A stretch of DNA of 64,000 nucleotides from Puffinus mauretanicus (GCA_023333565.1 JAJKFH010002564.1:310001-374000); one strand, 5' to 3'; counted from the stretch's first letter, positions 26,706-39,085 are shown. Notes: generated by a model not told the origin, from the sequence alone. Made by a program: numbers and translations.

Positions 26706-27837
26706 CTACCCTTGGCGCAACTTGAGGCCATTTCCTCTTGTCCTATCGCTAGTTACTTGGGAGAAGAGACCAACACCCACCTCACTACAACCTCCTTTCA
26801 GGTAGTTGTAAAGCACAATGAGGTCTCCCCTCAGCCTCCTCTTCTCCAGACTAAACAACCCCAGTTCCCTCAGCTGCTCCTCATAAGACTTGTGCTCCAG
26901 GCCCTTCAGCAGCTTCATTGCCCTTCTCTGGACACGCTCCAACACCTCCATGTCCTTCTTGTACTGAGGGGCCCAAAACTGAACACAGTATTCGAGGTGC
27001 GGCCTCACCAGTGCCGAGTACAGGGGCACGATCACTTCCCTACTCCTGCTGGCCACACTATTCCTAATACAGGCCAGGATGCCATTGGCCTTCTTGGCCA
27101 CCTGGGCACACTGCCGGCTCATGTTCAGCCAGCTGTCAACCAGCACCCCCAGGTCCTTTTCCTCTGGGCAGCTTTCCAGCCACTCTTCCCCAAGCCTGTA
27201 GCGTTGCCTGGGGTTGTTGTGGCCGAAGTGCAGGACCCGGCACTTGGCCTTGTTGAACCTCATACAGTTGGCCTCAGCCCATCGATCCAGCCTGTCCAGG
27301 TCCCTCTGCAGAGCCTTCCTACCCTCCAGCAGATCAACACTCCCGCCCAGCTTGGTGTCGTCTGCAAACTTACTGAGGGAGCACTCAATCCCCTCATCCA
27401 GATCATTGATAAAGATATTGAACAGGACTGGCCCCAATACTGAGCCCTGGGGAACACCGCTCATGACCGGCCGCCAACTGGATTTAACTCCATTGACCAC
27501 AACTCTCTGGGCTCGGCTGTCCAGCCAGTTTTTTACCCAGCAAAGAGTGTACCTGTCTAAGCCATGAGCCGCCAGCTTCTCTAGGAGAATGTCGTGGGAG
27601 ACAGTGTCAAAGGCTTTACTGAAGTCCAGGTAGACCACATCCACAGCCTTTCCCTCATCCACTAGGCGGGTCATCTGGTCATAGAAGGAGATCAGGTTGG
27701 TCAAGCAGGACCTGCCTTCCATGAACCCATGCTGGCTGGGCCTGATCCCCTGGTTGTCCCGGACATGGCTCGTGAGCACCCTCAAAACAAACTGCTCCAT
27801 AATCTTCCCCGGCACCGAGGTCAGGCTGACTGGGCGT
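26706..27837 (-). pseudogene. CR1 ORF2, reverse transcriptase core and C-terminal part
   Basis: Open frame of about 370 codons covering the LINE reverse transcriptase fingers, palm and thumb. From the internal Met at 27815, motif A with catalytic Asp is at residues 62-72 ([11 protein letters not shown]), the PQGSVLGP motif at 122-129, and motif C as FADD at 150-153, so all catalytic aspartates are present. The frame is entered by a one-base frameshift near 27837, where the preceding part of the domain leaves frame, and it ends at a premature stop at 26708-26706, after which coding-like sequence continues for several dozen codons. It catalyses target-primed cDNA synthesis in intact elements; here it would be detached from its endonuclease. 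The 243-codon plus-strand frame across the same bases is antisense. Confidence 0.92.
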
Positions 27838-28405
27838 AGTTCCCCGGATCCTCCTTCCAGCCCTTCTTGTAGATGGGCATCACATTGGCAAGCCTCCAGT
27901 TGTCCAGGACCTCCCCAGTTAGCCAGGACTGCTGGTAAATGATGGGAAGTGGCTCGGCAAGCTCCGCCGCCAGCTCCCTCAGAACCCTTGGGTGGATCCC
28001 ATCTGGCCCCATAGACTTGTGAACGTCCAGGTGGTATAGCAGGTCGTTAACTTCTTCCTCTTGGATTATGGGGGGTTTATCCTGCTCGCCATCCCTGTCT
28101 TCCAGCTCAAGGTGCTGAGTATCCTGAGGATAACTGCTCTGACTATTAAAGACTGAGGCAAAGAAGGCATTAAGTACCTCAGCCTTATCCTCGTCCTTGG
28201 TGGCAACGTCCCCCCCCGCATCCAATAGAGGATGGAGATTCTCCTTGGCTCTCCTTTTGTCATTAATATACTTGTAAAAGCATTTTTTGTTGTCTCTCAC
28301 CACAGTGGCCAGGTTGAGTTCTAACTGGGCTTTTGCCTTTCTAATTTCTACTCTGCACGACCTAACAAGATCCCTATACTCTTCTTGAGTTGCCTGCCCC
28401 TTCTT
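27821..28405 (-). pseudogene. CR1 ORF2, linker and N-terminal reverse transcriptase segment
   Basis: Coding-like from just after the stop at 28408-28406 to the frameshift near 27837; the frame terminates at 27821. It contains the region leading into the polymerase ([16 protein letters not shown] and the NVMPIYKKG stretch that binds template in LINE reverse transcriptases). It is colinear with the frame upstream across the stop codon and with the core downstream across a single-base deletion, so the whole was one ORF2 in the parent element. Confidence 0.9.
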
Positions 28406-29420
28406 TCAAAGGTGATAAACTCTCCTTTTTTTCCTGAGTCCCAGCCAGAGCTCCCCGTTCAGCCAGGCCAGACATCTTCCCCGCCCGTTCTTCTTATGGC
28501 ACATGCGGACAGCCCGCTCCTGCGCCTTTAAGACTTCCTTCTTGAAGAACGTCCAGCCTTCCTGGACCCCTTTGTCCTTCAGGACTGTCTCCCAAGGGAC
28601 CCTCTCAACCAGTGTCCTGAGCAGGCCAAAGTCCGCCCTCCGGAAGTCCATGGTAGCGGTTTTGCTGGCCCCCCTCCTTCCTTCACCAAGTATTGAGTAT
28701 TCTATCATTTCATGGTCGCTAAGCCCAAGCCGGCCTCCGACCACCACATCTCCCACCAGTCCTTCTCTGTTTGTGAACAGCAGGTCAAGCAAGGCACCTC
28801 CCCTAGTGGGCTTGCTTACCAGCTATGCCAGGAAGTTATCTTTCGCACACTCCAGGAACCTCCTCGACTGTTCCCTCTCTGCCATGTTGTATTTCCAGCA
28901 GACGTCCGGAAAGTTGAAGTCCCCCACAAGAACAAGGGCTAGCAACTGTGAGACTTCTGCAAGCCTCTGGTAGAATATTTCGTCTGCCTCCTCGTCCTGG
29001 CTAGGTGGTTCTATAACAGACTCCCAGCAGGATATCTGCCTTGTTGGCCTTCCCCCTCATCCTTACCCACAAGCACTCGACCTCATCATCACTACCATTG
29101 AGCTCTAGACAGTCGAAGCACTCCCTAACATACAGGGCTACCCCACCGCTTCTCCTTCCTCACCTGTCCCTTCTGAAGAGCTTATAGTCATCCATTGCAG
29201 CACTCCAATCGTGAGACTCATCCCACCATGTTTCCGTGATGGTGACTAAGTCATAGTTATCCCGCTGCAGGATGGCTTCCAGCTCCTCCTGTTTGCCACC
29301 CATGCTGCATGCATTGGTGTAGATGCTCTTCAGCTGGGCTGCCAATTTCTCCTCCGACATTGACGTGCTGCCCCTAGGCTCTTCTCTAGTGAGCCTGGTT
29401 TTATCCCCTTCCCCCTTCAA
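28406..29420 (-). pseudogene. CR1 ORF2, apurinic/apyrimidinic-type endonuclease region
   Basis: The N-terminal endonuclease nicks target DNA in active elements. The first open stretch (29420-29160) contains the conserved start of the fold (YTNACSMGGKQEEL, then ITETWWDES with its metal-binding Glu). It ends in a stop at 29162-29160, then the same frame continues to about 29012 (GGVALYVRECF...), where a frameshift moves the match to another frame carrying VGDFNFPDVCW. A further stop at 28825-28823 and another at 28408-28406 interrupt the final stretch (28792-28406, LLDLLFTNREGLVGDV...LSDHEMIE, the Asp-His catalytic block). Both latter stops fit a Trp codon changed to a stop by one G-to-A change. 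Confidence 0.9.
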
Positions 29421-29456
29421 ACCTAGTTTAAAGCCCTCTCAATGAGCCCCGCCAAC

Positions 29457-30626
29457 TCATACGCAAGAATCCTTTTCCCCCTGTGAGACAGCTGAACTCC
29501 ATCCGTCGTCCACCTCCCCATGGTCAAAGAAGCCAAAATTTCGCCGATGGCACCAGCCCCTAAGCCACGTATTGATCTGATGAGTTTTCCTGTTCCCTTC
29601 AGTATTCCTCCCTGCCACTGAAGGGATTGAGGAAAACACTACCTGTGCTCCCGATCCTCCCACCAGTCGCCCCAGTGCCCTGAAGTCCCTTTTGATCCCT
29701 TCGGGACTTCTCTCTGCAACCTCCTCACTGCCAGCCTGTAAAACCAACAGTGGGTAGTAATCAGAGGCCTGTACCAGACTGGGGAGCTTCCTAGTAATGT
29801 CCTTAACCCAGGTCCCAGGGAGGCAGCAGACTTCCCTGTGGGATGGGTCTGGCCGGCAAATTGGGCCCTCCGTCCCCCTCAGAAGGGAATCACCTATGAC
29901 AATTACCCTCCTTTTTTTCTTAGCAGAGGCAGTCGTAATGCGTGGGGCTGACTGCCTTGCCTCGGGCAACCCCCTGGATGGGGCTTCATCTGCGTCCTCG
30001 TTCGTCTGGCCCTCAAGTTCCAGAGCCCCATATCTGTTGTGTAAGGGCAACTGGGAAGGTTGAGGTGAGGGAGGCTGGGCAGGGATTCGCCTGGCACCCC
30101 GAGCAGAGACCTGTGTCCATTTGCCTCCATCACCTGGGTCCCCTCCTTCTGCCTGGTGGCAAGAGGGCAGGGGATCCTCCGCTTCTTGTGGGGCCTCCAT
30201 GTGCTGCCCTTGCCTCAGGGATGGTAGGGTGCGGCTCCACCAATCTATCTCCCTCTCACACTCCCTGATGCTCCTTAGCCTCTCCACTTCCTCCTTCAGC
30301 TCTGCCACCAGGCTGAGCAGATCATCCACCTGGTCGCAGCACACACAGGTGTCGTCTCTGCAGCCCTCCTGTGCAAGGGACAGCCTCAGGCACTCCCTGC
30401 AGCCGGAGGCCTGGACAGATGTGTGTTTGCGCAGGGGCTCGGTCTGGGTCGCCACATTCCTTCTGGCGATGGCCTTCGGCCGAGTGGATACCATGGCCAG
30501 GTCCTCTTCTGGGAGGGCAATGACCACGAGTTGAGCCTCTAGAGCCTGGAGGGGGGCTGCGCCCTGCCCGCTCGCCTTCCCCGCACGCCCTGCCGGCGCG
30601 AACTGCCGCGCCAACTGCCGCGCCAC
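29457..30626 (-). CDS. CR1 ORF1 protein, zinc-binding and GDSL/SGNH esterase-like
   Basis: An intact 389-codon frame directly upstream of ORF2. CR1 ORF1 products bind RNA and form the retrotransposition particle with ORF2. A Cys cluster at residues 76-97 (C76, C79, C89, C94, C96, C97) resembles the zinc-binding N-terminal part, followed by a predicted coiled coil at about 100-122 (LLSLVAELKEEVERLRS). A proline-rich linker leads to a basic KKKRR and then an SGNH-hydrolase-like domain: VIVIGDSLLRG at 241-251 gives the nucleophile Ser247. The GxND block is degenerate (QAGSEE at 297-302), and FDHG at 367-370 may be the Asp-His region. Met45 (30494) is an alternative start closer to the conserved part. 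Overlapping plus-strand frames are shadows. Expression is not evident, but this is the best preserved protein of the element. Confidence 0.88.
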   Translation of the reverse strand: MARQLARQFAPAGRAGKASGQGAAPLQALEAQLVVIALPEEDLAMVSTRPKAIARRNVATQTEPLRKHTSVQASGCRECLRLSLAQEGCRDDTCVCCDQVDDLLSLVAELKEEVERLRSIRECEREIDWWSRTLPSLRQGQHMEAPQEAEDPLPSCHQAEGGDPGDGGKWTQVSARGARRIPAQPPSPQPSQLPLHNRYGALELEGQTNEDADEAPSRGLPEARQSAPRITTASAKKKRRVIVIGDSLLRGTEGPICRPDPSHREVCCLPGTWVKDITRKLPSLVQASDYYPLLVLQAGSEEVAERSPEGIKRDFRALGRLVGGSGAQVVFSSIPSVAGRNTEGNRKTHQINTWLRGWCHRRNFGFFDHGEVDDGWSSAVSQGEKDSCV

Positions 30627-30912
30627 GCCCTGTTTGCCCGCCCTGGTCGCCGCGCTCCGGGTCGCTCGCGCTCCCTGGGGGCTGCCCTTGTATCCGAGGG
30701 GGTTTGGCCACCGTCCCTCCTGTCCCCCCCCACGCTGAGTCAGAGCTGCCGCTCGTCAGGAGCTCGCTCCTCCGGCTCGGGGGAAGGGGGCTGGGGCACC
30801 CTCTCGCTCCCTGCGCTTTTGCCTTCGCGGTTTTTGCCGCGGTTTTGCCGCTTTGGAAAGGGTCCCCCGGCACGATCCTCCGCTCCGGAGCCCTTCGCCT
30901 CGGTGGCTTCGA
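30627..30912 (-). promoter_or_regulatory. CR1 5' leader, GC-rich
   Basis: About 290 bp of CpG- and GC-rich sequence upstream of ORF1, in sharp contrast to the AT-rich flank beyond about 30912. In LINEs this region holds the internal promoter. An open frame overlapping ORF1 in another phase extends through it, which is common in CpG-rich DNA and not taken as a gene. The exact 5' boundary is uncertain by perhaps 20 bp. Confidence 0.6.
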
Positions 30913-33900
30913 TGATTCAGTTTTAATAGAAACTGACAAATGTTTTATGATTTCAAAACATAATGATGGATTTTTCCAAGTTCTTATAATGGAAATGTAC
31001 TTGCTTGAGGTGAAAGATGTTGGGTCTTGAGGGGGACAGGAAACACTCTTCAAACATGAACAAATGCACTGAATCTATCCTTTATTTGTGTTTTCAGCTT
31101 AAGTACATATGGATTGTTTGACCCAACTAATTTCTACAAATAAACAGTTTCTAAGAAAGAAATCATTGTGAACTTGTTTTGAACCAAATTTGGAAGGTAC
31201 GTTCAGTTTCAGTAACTCCTTAATGATTTCTGTGAGGAAAGTTACCTTTTGGGGATGTTTTTTTTAAAAGATAATAGGAAAAGAATGAGAAACTGCATTA
31301 GATGTGATTGTGGCTGGGGAAAAATGGGAAAATATAAGGATCTCTAATACTGTATTTATCAAAAAAAAATGACAGTACCATACTGTAGCCATATCAAATC
31401 TATCCACTTATGAACAGTAAATAAGAACCAAATGTTAAATATGGAGGGAGGTATAATCATCCCTGCATTTGAAAAATATAGGAAGACACTCACAGTGTTC
31501 TGAAGACTGTGGGGCGTAATTACAGAGAATTTAAGTCACCTGTTTAATCCTGGGAACCAACCCTGGGAAAAAAATATCCAGCTTAAAGCAGTCTTCCCAG
31601 GTTTCTCAAGATCACAATACCAGCACTTTCTTACAGTTCCTTAGTCACCATGGGAAAATGTACCTTTAGTAGATTCTAGATGAAGAACACCAGTATTTGT
31701 GTTTTGTAACTTGTGGGGAGGTGGAACTCATGGAAAAAATGGAGCATCATCTTGTCTCACGCAATGATTTCCTCCCTCCCCCCTCCCCCCATCCCCACTT
31801 CCATGACAAAACTTGTTTGCCAACAACATCAGCTTAAAGAATGACAGACTGCTCACAAACAGAAACTGCTCTGGAACAGAAACTGCTGCTGCTAGCTGCT
31901 GTACTCCAGCTCCAGACATGGCTGGGTCTCTTCTTCAGCTACGCTGACACAGTTCTCAGTGCAGAGAATTAATGAATGAGGTCAGGGAACAGATCCATAT
32001 TATTTTTGGTTGGTTGACTTTGGTTTTGATCTGGATCAGTTCCCCATTTGGTTCATACAACTGCCCAAAATCTGATCTGTCAGCCTAATTTGTTCCTTAG
32101 CACATTGTAGAACAGGTACAACGGTAAGTGTGAAAGAATGAGACGGAGAGAGAAATACCTTCAAACAGCATTTCTGGAGAGACTGAGTATCATGAAAGTG
32201 GACCAGAGAGTTACCTGAATTCTTTTGCTGCCTACTAGAACTACTATTGACTCCTTACGATAACAAAGGGATAATAGAATCATCAGAAAACAGATATTCT
32301 CTTTATGGCCTTAGAAAAATAACCAGGCAAGCTAATTAAAAGAAATCCCTGCTCCTCCCCTCCTCTTCCTTTCCCTTTCCCCCTAAACATAGCTTCAGAA
32401 GTCTTCTGGTTGCAAACAGGCCTTTCAAGGTCACTTCCTTCCTCTTTCTCCCTTTCCTTTGGAGTAAAGGCAAGAAATGAGAATGAGCCTTTCACACTTA
32501 AAATGTCACCTCAGTAACTGCTGCTATCACAAAAACAAATCATTCTGATTGATTTCATATGTTTTTCTTCTTAGACAATCATTTCAGATGCAAACATTAT
32601 TCATACTACTTAAACAGAGTATAGGGTTTAAAGAAAAAAAGCCTTTTTCTGTTTTTCTGAAGTCAAAAGGAGTCATGTGCCATTGAGTTTCTTGACAGCA
32701 AGCAGTAATGAAATGATATTTGTAGCTTATATTTTATTTTTGACAGGACAAATCCTGGTGCTGCAAATAGCTCTGAAAACACATCAGATGTGAAAATATG
32801 CAATTAAATCTCTTTGAAGTGTCTGGTAATGACAATGAAACAAATTCTGCAGTAATATAAAATCTATCCATAGGTCCTTCTATGTTCTAAGACCCCTTGA
32901 AAAGCATTTATCTATGTGAGTTGGTGCATCACAGCCTTGCTGAGCATAGCATTTCATCAGAACAGTCCTAGCGAGTTTTAATGGACCTTAGAGTACGAAT
33001 GCTTAATAAATTTAAAATGTATAATTTTGAGTTCAGAAGAATAGTTGAATCATAAACAGAAACTGAGATGAAAGATAATGATTAATTTGAAGTCAGCTAC
33101 AATACATGCTGATTAGTATGGAATTTGGCATGCCTGGCCATCAAAAACCAGGGTTCTTGAATATGAGAGAGATACCAGGAAAGGAAACATATGAAAAGCT
33201 AATGCATAAAAAATGAAGACACTTCTGAAAGAGTGAACAGATTTGGAATTTATTTTTGAAGTGCATTGGAAAAACATCACACAATCAGAATCATAGGAAA
33301 GAATAAATACAATTGTAATTTATCTACTGAAGGTCACTTTACATTTCAGACACATTCTTTTATATTTCCTCTTCAATATATCTAAAAATTTGTTTTGATT
33401 TGTTTTGGGTTTTTTGTGAAACACCAATGCCAAAATAAGTCTACTTGTTGGCTTTTCTTTTAGGCAAGAATAGGGCAGTGACATTTTTTTTTGCTGTCAA
33501 GCCAGACAGAAAAAACTGGTTTCAGAAAACCTGAAAAACATAATTAAGAACACTATTAAGAATCATATTTGTAAAATTAAAATTGTTGCAAATTTTTGAA
33601 GAAAATTGCCTTTGTAGGGAACAAAACCATAGCTTCTTCCTTTAAAATGACTTATGAAACATATTATTATTTTGTAATCCACTGTCTTAGATACAGTTAA
33701 ACACGAAAACCTAACTTTAAAAATGTTCTGATTATTCAAGCTATGTACGTAGACAATAGATTATGTGGAAAGCTCTGAATGAATATAAAAAGTCTAAAAA
33801 GTTATTCTAAATTTTTTTGTGTTTTAATCTAAATCACCACCATGTGACATAACCGATATTTTAAGTGCTGTGTGGCTTTAAAATAGTATACCCTTGTTAC

Positions 33901-36900
33901 TTACTGTCATCTTCAATTTTTCTTACAATAATTGTTTCCTAAAGGAAAAAAAAGGAAATGTGAAATCGGTGCTTGCTACAGTGATTATCATTAAAAATTC
34001 AACGGTGTTAGCAAATTCTTCACAGTTCCCAATTGTTTTTTATTCAGAATACATGAAGAAAAAGCAGCTTAGGTGACATTTACTGGAACTCTTGTTAAAA
34101 ATTGGCTTTTTGATATATGACTACCATACTTAAAATGCTACAGCCTTCCATGAAGACGGTGTTGAAACTGCGATGAAACAGTGTTGCTATTGTGGCCACA
34201 GCATGACAAATTTAAGGCCAGACCTAGAGGATCAGCTTTGGTACATGAAATGAACTTAGAACAGAGTCACAGAAATGCATTTTTAATACCTATTTATCAA
34301 TTTCATTTTGATATCTACGTTCGCACTACCCAGGCACCTAAATTTGGGTGTTTATCCACAACTCCCAGTTTCAAGAACTAAACCTTTTTACCCTGCTGAA
34401 CTTCTGCTGTGATGTAGCCCTGAGTCAGAGGGATATCGGAGTATCCTGAGCTGCCCCCTCTGTTGAGAACACACAGTAATCTCTGCACATCTATCACTGC
34501 ACATCAGTAACAACTCTGCATCCAGGACAAGCCAGGCAGATTTTAGAAGTGGCAGAAAGGTCTGCCTGCTGTTCACATCATAGGTTTGTGCCCATATGAA
34601 TCCCCTTCTCCTTCGCCTTCCCCCAGGATAGCAGAAACAATCTTTACTCTCTCTTCATGCTGGGAAGATTTCATACCTACTACTGCAGCTTCTGGTGAGA
34701 GCAGTCTAAGAAGGTTGTAGATGAAACTGAGTATGAGACTTTCTACTTCTTTGTGAAGCTGTCTTATGCCTTCAAGAGGATCAGATTTGTGGGGAAAGAA
34801 CAAAAGGCAGAGGAGCTACTATACTGTGTTGCGGAATTTAGGGGCACTGAGCTAGAAGAAAGTAACCCTGGTTTTCAGCTTCTGAACTCAAGAATATGTC
34901 TGCTTTTATCTTGAGGTTAAGTAATACAAATGCATGAAATACTCTGAGAATGCAGTTTCTGCTCAGTTTGAGGAATGTCGTTGAAAGAAAAATCTAGGTA
35001 CTGATTCTTTAGAAACGCTTATTTGAAAACCGAAGTCAGGTTCTTATCCTTAGTAGATGACTACTAGGGGATGCCCAAATTACTAGTCACGTGAACTAGC
35101 ATTTAGAGGCAACACAATTTCTGTATTACCTAAGAACTTCACTCTGGCTCCTCCAGACATAGCTAGGATCAAACAATTAATTTTAGGTACTGCAGAGCCA
35201 TTGTTATAAGTGTTTATATAGTTTATTAGGATCACAAATCTGCAGGTTCAGGCTCAGATGCAGTCTGAAGTGTAGGTGCTCAACTGGAACAGTATTATGC
35301 ACATCCATCGAGGGCAAACAAAACCAACAAATATTGCCCTCTAACTTTACATGCACGCAAATGACTGTGTGGGTATAACCACAACATGCTTCCTCCAGAA
35401 CAAGAAAAATGGCTATAGGATTGAGGAGAGCTGCAGTTAAGAGTGCTTGTCCTACCTCCTCCTGCTTGGACTCTGGGCACACAGCCATAAAAATTACGGC
35501 TGCCTCCTGTGTGGGTGCCTACATTTGGGGGAAAACATCTCTCCTCTGTTTAACACATTTGTTCAAAGCTGAGGGAATTTAGCTGAATGCTGTTAACTGT
35601 AATCCTAAAAGAAGAAAAGAAGCTGCATGTAGCAGGTACTATCTTTTATATTCAGACTAATTACAATACATGCTAATATAGGCAAGCTTTGGAAAAGATA
35701 AGAAGAATTAGCCTTGAGTTGAATTCTCCAGAGATTATTTTAGTGAAAGTAACCAGATTAACAATGTATCTGCAGTTTCCTTGGCTTCCTTTTTGGGTTA
35801 TTTTATTATGATTTGTTTTATAAAGGCTGGAGTAATGCAATTAATAATCTTGTCAGAAAATAACACAGATCGATCGTACTTCATAACAAAACCAGCATAA
35901 GTTTTTTTCTTTCAAAGTCATATTTACATTTGAATATCAGTGGACCTCTACTTTCAAGAATATTAAATCTGCATTCAAATACCTGATTATCCATAATGTA
36001 TATCTTTATGGCTTTACAAAGAGAGTTGGCATAAGCTCTTCATTATTACAGTATAAGAGGGTTTGGCATAAAATATTCCTTTAGTGATAACTGAATTTTA
36101 AAACAAGTAAATATAGCAGTCTTAAGAAAAGTAACTAAATTGTACTTTTCCAGGGAAGAGCTGTGGAAAAGCACAGATGACATGGAATATTACCATCTTT
36201 TCATTGTGCTTTATTAATGTGACAGTTGAGCAGTGAACCATGCAGTTTTATCACTGCTGAGTACCACCTTGAGATTTAACAAAATGTCGCATGTTATAGT
36301 GGCAGCATTTCATATTATGATTTCAACTCTGGAGATCCGGTGCTTTTAATAATACTTCATCTCGTTCTGTATAATTATTGGTGGCCTTACACTTTCATGA
36401 TAAACTGCTTATTGCACTGAAAGACAGAAGCAACTATATTGCAAGATACTGGATATTAAATTCGACGTGATGGGTGTGAAGGCATCAAAGATTGTTTGAT
36501 GAGTTTTTAACAAAGATCTTCAATTTTCTCTAGAGTATTGAGGATTTGCCTTCATAAACAGTTAGGAGGGAAGGAGAGCTGTAGAAAACACTTATTTGTG
36601 TGTCCTCATTGCCATACTCTGTTATGTCTACCCACCCACTGGACATCTTCCCTAATTAATTGTTTGGTGGGCTGCATGCCACACTCCTTTTGATGTTCTT
36701 TTGAGTTTTATCAAATATTAGTATTCTTTTTCCTGCACTGGGTCTAGAAGCTACTTATACAGATGAATATACATGACTTTTCTCATGCCATCATATGATC
36801 CTTCTCCACAACTATCATGTTTCAAAAGAACTGCTGGACATCATAGATAAAAAAGGGTCTCAGCATCATCAGGCTGGTCATACTTGCTAAAAAGTTTTAG

Positions 36901-38561
36901 GAATATCCTGTGAATTCAAGTCATTTCAGTGTGTTGGAACTGGATTTAGAGTAACTGCACCATGGTTGGTAAACAAAACAAGATACAACTACATTTATCC
37001 TATAAATAAAGGATTATAAAGTACTTAAACTATTTAACTTCTTAAATTCAGATAATAATCTGTGTAGAAGTCTAAATGGTTAGGAAAGGAAGATTTTTTT
37101 TTTTTATTGTTCTGCCAGAACAATACAGAAGCACTAGCTGTGTGCTTCATGTACACCCTGAAGAGATTCAAGTCAGTCATCATGCAACTTTCCTTAACAT
37201 TTAATAAATCATACAAAACTAGAAATAAAAAGATTCTCAAAAGAAGGTATTATAAACTGTGAAAAACATATCGCATTGCAACTCCTGCTGAATTGCAGGT
37301 ACTTTTGAACGTAAATTATTTCATTGGAGAAAATGTTCAACCACAGGTTACTGTATCTGCCAAGACTCTTTTCTTCTTCTCGGCTTTGGAACAGATATAA
37401 GCACACTGTTTTCAATCAACTTCCTTAAACTCCTAATCTCACAGATGCAGAATGCACCTCTGAAGGTTTTTGGAAAGTGTTGAGACTGAAAGAAGAGCTC
37501 TGTGAATACATGTTGAATTAATCCAAATGAAATCGGATGTATAAATCTACCTCTGTCTCTCCGGATTCTAAAACAAGAGAGTAACAAGAATGAGTCCAAA
37601 ACAGAGGATGGCTGTGACAGAGGCGGACAATAATCCATAATTTTTAATATTTTGAGTCATGAGTGAAGAAAAATTATTCCAGTCTTATGCACAGTACTTC
37701 ACAACCTTACACCGAATATAAGTCCAAGGAAAGCTATTTTTAAGTGATTTTGCTCATATTTTCTATACAGAGGTGATTTCCACCACTGGGATCTATGGAT
37801 TAAATAAATTTCTGAGAGAGGAAATATTGCTATATCTTAAATGTAAACAACAACTAATTTTGTACCGGGTTCACGCTTCACAACTCATATGGTGATTTAT
37901 GTAGTTAATTTCCTATTTAATACAATAATTTGACTGAAAAACACAGCCTAAATTATAAATTGAACTGTAATATCTACTTGTGATGTTCATTGGTCATTGA
38001 AAATAATTCCATACTTATTCTTGCAGATTTTATCATTAATTTCTTAAAAAATCTGTTACAAGTTAAGACTTTAGTACAACTATGAAAGGATTAGAGATTT
38101 ATGAAAGTTAGGAAAACTTCCACAGTTATTTATGTAAAATAAAAGCATATGTTGGCTATACAGACACATATTTTAGGTCTCATACCCAACACCAACTGCC
38201 TGGGATATGGAAGAAACTCTTCTACAAGCAATTTATTCTCTTTTTCAGTTATGGAGTTTCTTGCACTCCCTATGAACCAGTAAATACTAAGAGAAGATAC
38301 TTGACATAATATTGCTAGTGGTAAATCTCCAAAATCAATAGAATAACTTTAGGCATGAATTTGACCCAGTAAGTTTTATTGATCCACTGAAGTTATTGAC
38401 CTAACAGAACAGTGCAGTCTTCCTTTGTCTAGATATTTAATAAAGCACCAAAATTTGCTTCAACATTGAATACCAATTTGAGCTGATAGTTCAGATCATG
38501 GCTTATTAATTGATTTTAAATAGCATATGTTACTGATTAAATCTTTGAGCAACAACAATTC
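30913..38561. other. AT-rich DNA without recognisable genes
   Basis: No reading frame above about 96 codons and no recognisable domain. A C-rich run at 31774-31796 is noted separately. Several frames at 34388-35488 and 37034-37638 overlap on the minus strand but show no shared family, splice pattern or conserved motif. No transposon recognised by eye. Confidence 0.6.
31774..31796 (-). other. G-quadruplex-type motif
   Basis: On the minus strand four G-runs of 4, 6, 6 and 3 bases are separated by loops of 2, 1 and 1 bases. This satisfies the usual G3+N1-7 rule with very short loops, which favours a stable parallel quadruplex. It lies in otherwise AT-rich DNA with no neighbouring gene. Confidence 0.7.
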
Positions 38562-39085
38562 ATGTAGGATCATAGGATAACTCATGTTGGAAAGGAACTC
38601 AAGAGATTGTATTGTCTGACTTCCCGCTCAAGTGGTGGGATCAGATCAGGTGGCTCAAGACCTTATTGAGTCAGGTCTCAAAAACCTGCAGGGATGGGAA
38701 TTGCACATGGTCTTTGGGCAAACTGATTCAATTCTAGATGGTCCTCACAGTGGAAAAATTTTTCCTTATATCCAGTCTGATCCTCTCTTGTTCAGCCTTT
38801 GGTCATTGCCTCTTGTTCTCCCATCATGCATCACACGTACAGTAGGGCACAAAACTGGATGTAATACTCTAGATGTGGTCTACCAAGTGCTGTATAGAGG
38901 GGGATAATCCCTTTCTTCAATATACTGGCTGTGCCCCGACTGATACAGCCCATGGGGCTGGTGGCCCTCTCTGCTGTTCACGTGCTGCTGGCTCACCAGT
39001 ACCCCCACAGCCTCTTCCACAGAGCTGCTCCGGGCCAGCAGTCCTCAGGGTACACATTGCTGTGAGGAATTATTCCTTCCCAGAT
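38562..39085 (-). mobile_element. Old, eroded CR1 3' fragment
   Basis: The left end (AGGATCATAGGATAACTCATGTTGGAAAGG) is a decayed form of the CR1 3' end seen cleanly at 26483. The following sequence keeps the order of CR1 3' motifs: the TTCCTTATATCCAGTCTGATCC block, the CTCTTGTTC block, the GGGCACAAAACTGGATG block and a GTGCTGTATAGAGGGG block, all also recognisable in the younger element at 26680-27030. It has many substitutions and small indels and no coding capacity, and represents a much older insertion of a different subfamily. Boundaries are approximate. Confidence 0.8.

Larger units (their letters stand above)
26483..30912 (-). mobile_element. Near full-length CR1 LINE retrotransposon
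   Basis: A 4.4-kb non-LTR retrotransposon, close to the ~4.5 kb of complete bird CR1 elements, most copies of which are truncated to a few hundred bases. The 3' end at 26483 carries two ATTCTATG octamers rather than a poly(A) tail, the hallmark of CR1. The 5' end is placed where GC-rich leader sequence gives way to AT-rich flank near 30912. In transcript order it has a leader, ORF1 (30626-29457), and ORF2 (29420 to about 26700). No clear target duplication is visible, as is usual for CR1. ORF2 carries at least four stops and two frameshifts, so the copy cannot supply its own reverse transcriptase. The fairly low number of lesions over 3 kb suggests a moderately young insertion. Confidence 0.95.

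Noticed and set aside
26712..27443. A 243-codon plus-strand reading frame
   Set aside because: It lies antisense to the CR1 reverse transcriptase core, whose catalytic motifs are clear on the minus strand. The plus frame has no recognisable domain.
30322..31053. A 243-codon minus-strand frame running from AT-rich flank through the CR1 leader
   Set aside because: It crosses the 5' boundary of the CR1 element and overlaps ORF1 in another phase. Its Arg/Gly/Pro-rich content reflects GC-rich DNA, not a protein family.
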